64,000 nt of DNA from Chloroflexota bacterium (GTDB taxonomy: Bacteria > Chloroflexota > Dehalococcoidia > JACPQK01). Where the stretch lies: positions 1-64,000 of the forward strand of contig JACPQM010000069.1 of NCBI GenBank assembly GCA_016190505.1. Direction: 5' to 3'. Shown piece after piece: positions 1-8,183 of this stretch. Below the pieces are notes generated by a model that was given only the letters and a program-made list of their open reading frames with translations, was not told the origin of the DNA and ran no database searches. A program made the position numbers and the translations under genes. Positions within the stretch are counted from its first letter, which is position 1. The number at the start of each line of letters is the position of its first letter.

Positions 1-834
1 CCAGCGCTGGCCATGATGCACTGCGAGAATGGCGGGATCTGCGAGCTACTTACGGATGAGGTGATGAAGACAGGGCGCACAGACCACCGCGCCTACAACG
101 ATGCTCGTCCCCGCTTTGCCGAGGTGGAGTTCATGAGCCGGGCGCTCTACCTGGCGCAGGCGGCGAGCTGCCCCCTGTATGTTGTCCATATCACCGTGGG
201 TGAGGGCCCGGAGCTTCTGGCCTGGGCCAAGGCCCGTGGGGTTAAAGTCATGGGGGAGACCTGTCCCCAGTACCTGACCCATTCTAGCGAGGATGCAGTG
301 CCCCTGCTACAGGACAACCCGGTGCTCACCAAGGTAAACCCACCCTTGAGGGACAAATGGAGCAACGAAAAGCTGTGGGAGGGCATCAAGCTGGGCCTGA
401 TCGAGAGCATCGGCGCCGACCACTCCCCGCGCAAGGTGGCCGAGAAGGAAGGCACGGTGTGGCAGTCCCGGCCCGGCCTGGGCAACACGACTGAGATGAT
501 CCTGCCTGTCATGCTCTCGGAGGGGTATCACAAGAGAGGCATCCCGCTGACGAAGGTAGTGGAGCTGTGCTCCTACAACCCGGCCCGTTTCTTTGGGGTG
601 TATCCCCGCAAGGGCAGCCTGGCGCCGGGCAGCGACGCCGACCTGGTAGTCGTGGACCTGGACAAGGATGTCAAGGTGTCGGCAGCTAACCTGCACTCCC
701 GCTGCGACTACAACATTTATGATGGCTGGGAGTGCCGGGGCTGGCCGGTGATGACCCTGCTGCGGGGCCAGATCGTCACGGAGAACGGCGTGATCACGGG
801 CAAGCCTGGCATAGGCCAGTATATCGCCCGCTAG
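1..834 (+). CDS. Dihydropyrimidinase/hydantoinase/allantoinase-family amidohydrolase, 5' truncated by window edge
   Basis: Open frame from the window start; motifs GETCPQYL, GADHSP, YNPARFFGVYPRKGSLAPGSDADLVVVD typical of cyclic amidohydrolases. Confidence 0.88.
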   Translation, partial: PALAMMHCENGGICELLTDEVMKTGRTDHRAYNDARPRFAEVEFMSRALYLAQAASCPLYVVHITVGEGPELLAWAKARGVKVMGETCPQYLTHSSEDAVPLLQDNPVLTKVNPPLRDKWSNEKLWEGIKLGLIESIGADHSPRKVAEKEGTVWQSRPGLGNTTEMILPVMLSEGYHKRGIPLTKVVELCSYNPARFFGVYPRKGSLAPGSDADLVVVDLDKDVKVSAANLHSRCDYNIYDGWECRGWPVMTLLRGQIVTENGVITGKPGIGQYIAR

Positions 835-843
835 GAGGTCCCC

Positions 844-1782
844 ATGCCCATTCCCGAGGCATACCGTCGCTACGAGACCCGCGTGAAGCTGGCCTGTGTC
901 ACCTTTCACGCCGCCTGGGGTGATAAGGCGACCAACCTGGCCAGAATGGAGGCCTCTACGGAGGAGGCGGCCCAGGCTGGCAACCAGTTCATCGTCTTTC
1001 CGGAGCTATGCGTCACCGGGTTCGAGTGCCCGGAGCCCTGCGCCATGCACGGTGAACAGGCTGAGCCAGTGCCTGGCCCCACGACAGAAAGGGTGCATAG
1101 CTGGGCAGCCCGCCACGACGTCTACATCGCGTTCAGCCTGCCCGAGCGGGACACAGCACAGCCGGCCAAGCTCTATATCTCGTCAATCCTGGTAGGGCCG
1201 GAGGGCCTCGTGGGAGTGTACCGTAAGCTTAGCTTCGCCTCCCGGTCAGCGCGGTGTTTCAGCGCGGGCGATGCGGTACCGGTCTTTGACACCCGGTACG
1301 GGCCGGTGGGCCTCCAGGTCTGCTCGAACTTTTCCATGTTCCCGGAGATCAGCCGCATCCAGGCCCTCAAGGGGGCGCGCCTGATCATCAATACTACGGC
1401 CAGCCTCTCCGGTCCCGGCCAGCCCTATTTCCTCCTTCAGCAGACCGGGGCGCGCAGTACGGAAAACGCCGTGTACTGCGCCAGTGCCAACCTGACGGGG
1501 ACGGACATTACCATGTCCTATTACGGCCATAGCGTGATCACCGGTCCCGACCCGCCCAGAGCGGTCGAGGTGCTGGCCCGAGGCGACGAGAAGGAAGGTA
1601 TCATCAGCGCCGAACTGGACTTCGAGAGCCTGCACCAGGCCCGCACCCGACATACCTACCCCTACGGCTTCCCCATGGACGTATTCTTGCGGGAATACCA
1701 GGCCGTAGCTAAGTGCCAGGACCTGCGGCAAATCTTCCCTGCCTCACCCGTATTGGTGCAGGCAGCCCCGGCGAAGAGGTGA
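844..1782 (+). CDS. Carbon-nitrogen hydrolase (nitrilase/N-carbamoyl amidase family)
   Basis: FPELCVTGFE, YRKLSF, GLQVCSNFSMFPE: Glu-Lys-Cys catalytic motifs of the CN-hydrolase family. Confidence 0.85.
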   Translation: MPIPEAYRRYETRVKLACVTFHAAWGDKATNLARMEASTEEAAQAGNQFIVFPELCVTGFECPEPCAMHGEQAEPVPGPTTERVHSWAARHDVYIAFSLPERDTAQPAKLYISSILVGPEGLVGVYRKLSFASRSARCFSAGDAVPVFDTRYGPVGLQVCSNFSMFPEISRIQALKGARLIINTTASLSGPGQPYFLLQQTGARSTENAVYCASANLTGTDITMSYYGHSVITGPDPPRAVEVLARGDEKEGIISAELDFESLHQARTRHTYPYGFPMDVFLREYQAVAKCQDLRQIFPASPVLVQAAPAKR

Positions 1783-1783
1783 T

Positions 1784-4114
1784 ATGGCTGCCCCAGAGCG
1801 GGAGCATCTCAGCGTAGTCGGCCAGCGAGTTCCCCGGCTCGATGCCCTTGACAAGGCGACGGGCCGGGTGACCTATGGGGTGGACTTCCAACTCCCCCAC
1901 ATGCTCCACGCCAAGATGCTGCGGTCGCCCTATGCTCACGCCCGCATCCAGCGCGTGGATACGGCTCGGGCTCGGGCTATCCCCGGAGTCAAAGCTGTGC
2001 TCACGGGGCGGGACGTCCCCCAGCGCCAGATCGGGTTCATCCTCAAGGACCAGGATGTGCTGGCCCGGGACAGGGTCCGCTATATTGGCGAGCCCGTAGC
2101 TCTGGTGGCTGCGGTAGATGAGGCGACTGCCGAGCGAGCCCTGGATGCCATCGAGGCGGAATACGAGGAGCTACCAGCGGTCTTCAACGTGGAGGATGCC
2201 CTGGGTCAGGATGCTCCTCTGCTCCACGATGAGCACACTGTCCTCCAGCCCGGGCCTATGAGCGCGCATTTCACCATCCGCCCCGTGCCCGGCACCAACA
2301 TCTGCAATTATCTAACGGTGACCAAGGGAAATGCAGATGAGGCTTTTGCTCAGGCAGACCTGGTACTTGAAGACACCTATCACACCCACGTGGTACAGCA
2401 CTGCCACCTGGAGCCGCACGCCATGGCGGCCCGGTGCGCCCCTTCGGGGGACATCACCGTGTGGACCAACGCCCAGCGCATCTTTGGCGTCCGGACTTAC
2501 CTGTCGGACGTCTTCGGCTTGCCCATAAGCCGGTTTCGGGTCATCGGCACCGAGGTAGGCGGTGGCTTCGGCGGCAAGGTGCGGCCTAACTTCGAGCGCT
2601 ACGTGGTGCTGCTAGCCCAGAGGACAGGCAAACCAGTCAAGCTGGTGCTGACCCGGGAGGAGGAGTTCACCACCGCCTACCGCAGCGTGCCTGGCCTGAT
2701 TACCGTCAAGACTGGCGTGCAGCGGGATGGGAAGATAGTGGCCAGGGCGGTGACCGTCAAGTGGGACACTGGAGCGTACGCTGAGGGCGGCCCGCCTGTC
2801 CTGGCTGCCCTCAACTGTGGGGTTGGTCCCTATGACATACCCAACGTAAAGATCGAGTCCATGATGGTCTACACCAACAAAGTGCCGGGGACGTCCTATC
2901 GCGGGGTGGGCGTGCCTGAGTTGACCTTCGCCACAGAGTCCCAGATGGATGTCATCGCGAAGAGGTTGGGCATGGACCCGGTGGAGTTCCGCCTCAAGAA
3001 CATCCTTAAGGATGGAGACACGACAGTTTCGGGGGCGGTCCTGCGCAGCGTCGGTCTTCGGGAGTGCCTGGAGAAAGTCCGGGATGCCATTGGCTGGGGG
3101 CAGGCTGTAGCCCCCAACCGGGCCAGGGCAGTGGTCTGTTTCCACAAGTTCCCCCACCCCTCCACCAGCTCATGCGCCTGCGTCATGCTCGCCGAGGACG
3201 GCACAGTCACCCTGCTCACTGGGGCTACCGAGATAGGCCAGGGGGCTAGGACTGTCCTGGCGCAGATCTGCGCTGAGGAGCTGGGCGTAAAGCTGGAGGC
3301 CGTGACGGTCACTATGGCCGATACGGGCGCCACACCCTTCGACCACGGCACGTTCTCCAGCCGCGTGACCTATCACACCGGCAACGCCGTCCGCTTGGCG
3401 GCGCAGGATGCCCGGCGTCAGGTCCTTGACCGGGCATCGCGGGAGCTACGGGTCCCGGCGAATGACCTGACCATTGAGGACGGCAAGGTATTCGCCAAGG
3501 GCGCCCCAGAGATCAACGTGCCATTGAGCGGCCTGGCCCGGGCCAGCCACACATCGAGTCCCGGACCAGTCCAAGGCACAGGCTCCTACTACGGGGGCCA
3601 GGTCATGGAGTCTGTCCTCGCGGGGCAAGTAGGCCAGGAAGAGACTAGCTGGAAGTTCGGCGCTACCGGCATCGAAATACAGGTGGACCAAGAGACCGGC
3701 CAGTTCCAGGTGACCAAACTCGTATCCGCCCACGATTGCGGCTATGCCATCAACCCCATGAACGTGGAGGGCCAGATCGAGGGCGCCGCCGTCATGGGCC
3801 TGGCCAACGTCACTCTGGAAGAGGTCCTGTTCGACGGGGGAAAGGTGGTCAACCCAAACTTCATGGACTACCGTATCCCCACCGCTGCCGACTGCCCCGA
3901 TGTAACCCCAATCATCGTGGAAGAGCCGACCCCCACAGGGCCTTTTGGGGCCAAAGGTGTTGGAGAGCTGGCTAATATCGGCATGGGGGCAGCCATGGCC
4001 AATGCGCTGGACAACCTGGTGGGCATCCGGGTCACGAGTACGCCTATCTCTGCGGAGAAGGTGCTAAGGGCACTGCGAGACAAGGTGCGCGGCTCCAGGG
4101 CGACTGGGATATAG
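1784..4114 (+). CDS. Xanthine dehydrogenase/aldehyde oxidase family molybdopterin-binding subunit
   Basis: RLDALDKATGRVTYGVDF, GGGFGGK, TGATEIGQGARTVLAQI, FGAKGVGE: CoxL/XdhA-type motifs. Confidence 0.93.
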   Translation: MAAPEREHLSVVGQRVPRLDALDKATGRVTYGVDFQLPHMLHAKMLRSPYAHARIQRVDTARARAIPGVKAVLTGRDVPQRQIGFILKDQDVLARDRVRYIGEPVALVAAVDEATAERALDAIEAEYEELPAVFNVEDALGQDAPLLHDEHTVLQPGPMSAHFTIRPVPGTNICNYLTVTKGNADEAFAQADLVLEDTYHTHVVQHCHLEPHAMAARCAPSGDITVWTNAQRIFGVRTYLSDVFGLPISRFRVIGTEVGGGFGGKVRPNFERYVVLLAQRTGKPVKLVLTREEEFTTAYRSVPGLITVKTGVQRDGKIVARAVTVKWDTGAYAEGGPPVLAALNCGVGPYDIPNVKIESMMVYTNKVPGTSYRGVGVPELTFATESQMDVIAKRLGMDPVEFRLKNILKDGDTTVSGAVLRSVGLRECLEKVRDAIGWGQAVAPNRARAVVCFHKFPHPSTSSCACVMLAEDGTVTLLTGATEIGQGARTVLAQICAEELGVKLEAVTVTMADTGATPFDHGTFSSRVTYHTGNAVRLAAQDARRQVLDRASRELRVPANDLTIEDGKVFAKGAPEINVPLSGLARASHTSSPGPVQGTGSYYGGQVMESVLAGQVGQEETSWKFGATGIEIQVDQETGQFQVTKLVSAHDCGYAINPMNVEGQIEGAAVMGLANVTLEEVLFDGGKVVNPNFMDYRIPTAADCPDVTPIIVEEPTPTGPFGAKGVGELANIGMGAAMANALDNLVGIRVTSTPISAEKVLRALRDKVRGSRATGI

Positions 4115-4214
4115 GGCGGCCAACTTGACAACGCATGGGTCAGCACGTATGCTCACCACTGACAGGCCGAGCTAGGTATTTCGGTCAATATCCTGCCACC
4201 CGGGGGAAGCTCTA

Positions 4215-5360
4215 ATGAACTTTGTCCTCACTTCCGAACAGAAGATGTTGCTACAAACCGTAAGGGACATTGCCCGACGTGAGCTTGCTCCCAGGGCAGC
4301 CCAAATAGACCGGGAAGCGCGGTTCCCACGAGACGGGATCCAGGAGTTGGCTCGGGCGGGGGTAATGGGACTTATGCTCCCTCCGGCTATCGGTGGTGGC
4401 GGTGGCGACAGCCAGTCATTTGTACTGGCCACGGAAGAAATAGCCAAGGCCTGTGCCTCCACAGCCCTGGTGTTCGTCACCCATGCTGTGGCAAGCCTCG
4501 GAATACTCATTGGCGGGCAGGACCCATTGAAGCGCAAGTACCTGCCTCTGCTTGCCAAAGGGGAGGCGATAGCCGCGTTCGCGGCCACAGAGCCGGAGTC
4601 CGGGGGCAATCCCGCCGCCATCCAGTCTTCGGCGAAGAAACATGATGGGTACTACACTGTCAATGGCTCCAAGGTGTTCATTACTAGCGGTGGAGAAGCG
4701 GACCTGTACTTGACCGTGGTCAGGACCGGAGACGGGCCGGGCCCCATGGGCCTGTCCTGCCTGGCCATAGACAAGAACGCCACAGGCCTTTCGATGGGCC
4801 GAAAAGACGAACGAATGGGGCTGAACGGCTCTTCTCCGCGAGAGTTGGTCTTCGAGGACTGCCGGGTGCCGCAGGAGAACCTTGTGGGCAGCGAAGGCGC
4901 CTATATGCCACTTGGTATGGTGATGGGTGGATTGGGCGCTTTAGGTGCAGCGGCCATAGCCTTGGGCCTGTCACAGGCGGCGCTGGAGGCTTCGATTGCG
5001 CACGGAAAGGGGCGCCTCATCCTCAAGCAGCCCATAGGGCTCTATCAGGGGGTCCAGTTCCTGGTGAGCGAGATGGCCGCAACAGTGGACGCAATGCGGG
5101 CCCAGGTTGGCTGGGTGGCCCACGTCAGGGACACTACCCCACCTCCACACCTGGACGTTTTCAAGGCCAAACTCTTCGCCACCGAGATGGCTCTGGAGGT
5201 GATAAGCAAGGGTCTACAGGTTCACGGGGGCCAGGGCTATACCAAGGACTTCCCACTGGAACGGTTCTACCGCGATGCCCGTGGGCTGACCCTGCATTTT
5301 GGGCCATCTGAGATGCTCAAAGAGACCATAGGGAAGTTCCTCATGGGGCTCATGCCCTAG
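4215..5360 (+). CDS. Acyl-CoA dehydrogenase family protein
   Basis: FAATEPESGGNPAAIQSSAKK, GLQVHGGQGYTKDFPLERFYRDAR, typical ACAD length of 381 aa. Confidence 0.95.
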   Translation: MNFVLTSEQKMLLQTVRDIARRELAPRAAQIDREARFPRDGIQELARAGVMGLMLPPAIGGGGGDSQSFVLATEEIAKACASTALVFVTHAVASLGILIGGQDPLKRKYLPLLAKGEAIAAFAATEPESGGNPAAIQSSAKKHDGYYTVNGSKVFITSGGEADLYLTVVRTGDGPGPMGLSCLAIDKNATGLSMGRKDERMGLNGSSPRELVFEDCRVPQENLVGSEGAYMPLGMVMGGLGALGAAAIALGLSQAALEASIAHGKGRLILKQPIGLYQGVQFLVSEMAATVDAMRAQVGWVAHVRDTTPPPHLDVFKAKLFATEMALEVISKGLQVHGGQGYTKDFPLERFYRDARGLTLHFGPSEMLKETIGKFLMGLMP

Positions 5361-5467
5361 CGGGCCGTCCGCACAAAGCGACACCAAAACGGAAATAGGC
5401 CAGTCCCAGGAGCAAGCCTGACAATCAAGGGCCGTTTTGACAAAGGCAGCCGGCCCTGGCGAAACTG

Positions 5468-5515
5468 TGGCGTCCCTGGTGGGATTCGAACCCACGGCCC
5501 GCTGCTTAGAAGGCA
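5468..5515. repeat. attL-like 48-bp direct repeat (tRNA-Arg 3' end duplicate)
   Basis: tggcgtccctggtgggattcgaacccacggcccgctgcttagaaggca, identical to 14099-14146. Confidence 0.93.
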
Positions 5516-6582
5516 CAGGCCCCGGCACTCCTATCTACCGGGACACCCCCCTAATCCAGGGGGGGCGGCTGCTTTTACCAAATCAGCCCCCAATCGTCAT
5601 GGACGGGGCGCACCACCAGCGCCTACACTGTCGCCAGCAGGAGCCGCTGGTGACAACACTCGCCGAAGGATTAACCGCCTATCGAATATGCGCCCAGGCC
5701 GAGGGCAAGAGCCCCCAGACTATCCGCTGGGTAACCCAGGGGGTGGGCTACTTCAGGGACTTCTTGGGCGGCAACCCGGCTATTGGGGACATTACCGGGC
5801 AGGACCTGCGGCGCTTCATCCTGGCCTGCCAGGGCAGCACCAAGTACGCCAGGCATCCCACCACCAAGCCGCAGGCTGTGAAGCTCTCCCCCCAGTCCGT
5901 GGAGACCTACGCCAGGGCGATCCGGGCCTTCTTCAGCTACCTGAACCGGGAAGAGCTGATTGGCGATAACCCCATGCAGAAGGTCAAGATGCCCAAGGTG
6001 CCCAAGAAGGTGGTGCCCATCCTGGACGCGAAAGGGCTGGAGAAGCTCCTGGCCCAGCCGGACCAGAAGACAGCCACCGGCTTCCGGGATTACACGCTCA
6101 TGCTGGCGTATGTGGACACCGGGGCCCGGCTAAATGAGCTGGTCAACCTGGACGAGGGCGATGTGGACCTGGACAACGGGGTGTTCCGGGTGATGGGCAA
6201 AGGCGCCCGGGAACGCCTTCTCCCCTTCGGGCTGAAGTTGACCAAGGCCCTCCTGAAGTACCGGGTCCGTTTCCGGCCCCAGCCCTTGGCCAACGGCCGC
6301 TTCTTTGTGAGCCACGACGGCAGGCCCCTAACCGGCCGGAGAGTGGAGCGCATTATCTCCGGCTACGCCCAAAAAGCGGGCCTGAAAGGGCGTGTTTACC
6401 CCCACTTGCTGCGCCATACGTCAAGCGTGCTCTACCTGCGCAACGGGGGGGACCCCTTCTCGCTTCAGAAAAAGCTGGGGCACTCCTCGTTGGCCATGAC
6501 GAGACACTATTCAGAACTGGCCGACGGCGACGTGCGGGCGGCCCACCTGAAGTTTGGTGTGGTGGACCGGCTGGGAATCTAG
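5470..6582 (+). CDS. Tyrosine recombinase/integrase; open through the att core. No good start codon inside the integrated copy (TTG 5437 or internal ATG 5599)
   Basis: N-terminal SAM-like domain EGLTAYRICAQAEGKSPQTIRW; catalytic motifs DTGARLNELVNL, HLLRHTSSVLYL, LGHSSLAMTRHYSEL. Confidence 0.92.
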   Translation, partial: ASLVGFEPTARCLEGTGPGTPIYRDTPLIQGGRLLLPNQPPIVMDGAHHQRLHCRQQEPLVTTLAEGLTAYRICAQAEGKSPQTIRWVTQGVGYFRDFLGGNPAIGDITGQDLRRFILACQGSTKYARHPTTKPQAVKLSPQSVETYARAIRAFFSYLNREELIGDNPMQKVKMPKVPKKVVPILDAKGLEKLLAQPDQKTATGFRDYTLMLAYVDTGARLNELVNLDEGDVDLDNGVFRVMGKGARERLLPFGLKLTKALLKYRVRFRPQPLANGRFFVSHDGRPLTGRRVERIISGYAQKAGLKGRVYPHLLRHTSSVLYLRNGGDPFSLQKKLGHSSLAMTRHYSELADGDVRAAHLKFGVVDRLGI

Positions 6583-6986
6583 CTGGCCCAGTGTGCCCGG
6601 ACCACGGCGCCGGATAGCTCGGCCCACATCACCACGGTCACATGGGGCGGGCCATCGGGCGACTGCCGCTGGGTGAGCTGGCCCACATACACCCGCGCAC
6701 TAACTACACCCGACACCAGCTCGACACTGACACCCTGCGTCCCCCTGGGCGCCACGTAGCGCCCCGGCTCGTCGCTCAGCGCCCCCTGGTAGCCTGGTAG
6801 TGCCCCTGTGACCAGGATGTCCCCGTCTACGTACTCGATGCCCAGCACGTGCTCCCCGCGCAGCACGCCATCATACAGACGCCGCGCGCTCTTGAACCGG
6901 GCGCCGCCCTCGACGCCCTCCAGGGCCTCGAGGGCCTGCCACAGGCCGCCGTTTTTGACGAAAGTGCTCAAAATCGTCATGGACAC
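6579..6986 (-). CDS. Hypothetical protein (135 aa), element cargo
   Basis: Complete ORF divergent from 7045; no family recognised. Confidence 0.5.
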   Translation of the reverse strand: MSMTILSTFVKNGGLWQALEALEGVEGGARFKSARRLYDGVLRGEHVLGIEYVDGDILVTGALPGYQGALSDEPGRYVAPRGTQGVSVELVSGVVSARVYVGQLTQRQSPDGPPHVTVVMWAELSGAVVRAHWAS

Positions 6987-7044
6987 CAGTCTAGGAGCGT
7001 GCCTAGTCTATTGTCAAGACGTGCTCAGAAAGGAGGCCCTAGCG

Positions 7045-7242
7045 ATGCCAGTCGTGTTCAAGCGGCGGCTAATGACCATGGGCGCCGGCTCTCTAGTCAT
7101 CACCGTCCCCAAGTGCTGGGCCGAGTTCTATCAACTACGGGCCGGCGATTCCGTGCAAGTGATCGTGGCGGACGATCTGCGGGTACTCCCTGCGCCCCGG
7201 GGGACCCGGCCCGCCGAATCCGAGCCAGCCCCAGCGGCCTAG
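7045..7242 (+). CDS. AbrB/SpoVT-like small DNA-binding protein (65 aa)
   Basis: RRLMTMGAGSLVITVPKCWAEFYQLRAGDSVQVIVADD swapped-hairpin pattern; AGGAGG 14 nt upstream of ATG. Confidence 0.7.
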   Translation: MPVVFKRRLMTMGAGSLVITVPKCWAEFYQLRAGDSVQVIVADDLRVLPAPRGTRPAESEPAPAA

Positions 7243-7298
7243 CCAAAAACATAGGCCCCGGGGGCCGGCGAGCTCCCGGGGCCAGAGAGGAGACGATC

Positions 7299-8183
7299 AT
7301 GCCGTCCCCCGGATACATACAGTCTATCACAGACCCGCCCTGCCTGGCGGCGGCCGAGAGCTACGTCGCCAGGGGCTGGAGCGTGGTCCCCATTATCCCC
7401 GGCCTGAAGTTCCCCCCTATCGCCTGGACGCCCTACCGGACACGTCAGCCGACTGACCGGGAGATCCGTTTCTGGTGGCGTAGCTGGCCCGGCGCCAACA
7501 TCGCCGTGGTCACCGGTATGCTATCTGGCGTCATGGTTCTGGACTGCGACCGCAAGTCTGGCGGCCCAGCCAGTCTGGATGCGCTGTTCGCGGAGGGAAA
7601 GCGCCTCCCCCTGGGGCCAGTCGTACGCACCGCAAGGGGCGGCAGCCATTTCTATTTTGCCGCGAGGCCAGGGGTCGGGTCTCGGGCGGGCATCCTGAAT
7701 GATCGGGGGCTGCCTGGTCTGGATTTCAGGGGCGACCCTGGTCTGGCTGTGCTGCCGCCCAGCCGGACGCCCGCGGGCTACTACCAGTGGCTGGTCACGC
7801 CCGACGAGGAGCCCCTGCCCGAGATTCCCGCCTGGCTCCTTGAGGTGGCGCGCCCCGTGTCCAAAGCACGCCCGGCCTACGCCGGCCCCCCGTCGCCGTG
7901 GTTGCGCCCTGTGTTCATCGCCCTGGTGGACTGGCTGGAGGTCCATGGCTATCGGCCGCGCCAGGGCAACGCCGGGAATTGGGTTGCGTGGTGCCCGCTG
8001 TGCACCGTCCCGGAGAGAGGGCCGTCCTTGAGCTTACACGCGGACCGTGGCTTTATGTGTTTTTGCGGCTGCGGGTCGGGCGGGCTGGTGGCCCTGGCCC
8101 GCAAGCTGGGCATCGCCGTCCCCGGCAGGGTGAGATGGCGCCACGGCCATCCCATCCTACCCACTATCGAGGTGGGGCCATGA
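7299..8183 (+). CDS. Bifunctional DNA primase/polymerase (prim-pol) domain protein
   Basis: AAAESYVARGWSVVPIIPGLKFPPIAW, ANIAVVTGMLSGVMVLDCD, GGSHFYFAARPG, GLDFRGDPGLAVLPPS: prim-pol hallmarks; AGAGAGGAGA upstream. Confidence 0.87.
   Translation: MPSPGYIQSITDPPCLAAAESYVARGWSVVPIIPGLKFPPIAWTPYRTRQPTDREIRFWWRSWPGANIAVVTGMLSGVMVLDCDRKSGGPASLDALFAEGKRLPLGPVVRTARGGSHFYFAARPGVGSRAGILNDRGLPGLDFRGDPGLAVLPPSRTPAGYYQWLVTPDEEPLPEIPAWLLEVARPVSKARPAYAGPPSPWLRPVFIALVDWLEVHGYRPRQGNAGNWVAWCPLCTVPERGPSLSLHADRGFMCFCGCGSGGLVALARKLGIAVPGRVRWRHGHPILPTIEVGP

Noticed and set aside
5437-5545. A real N-terminal protein domain ASLVGFEPTARCLEG in the integrase and in ORFs near 14100
   Set aside because: It is the translation of the antisense tRNA-Arg 3' end, i.e. 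the att core, not a conserved protein domain
5468-5546. A second functional tRNA-Arg at attL
   Set aside because: The anticodon stem and D-arm do not pair; only the 3' 48 bp match the real tRNA
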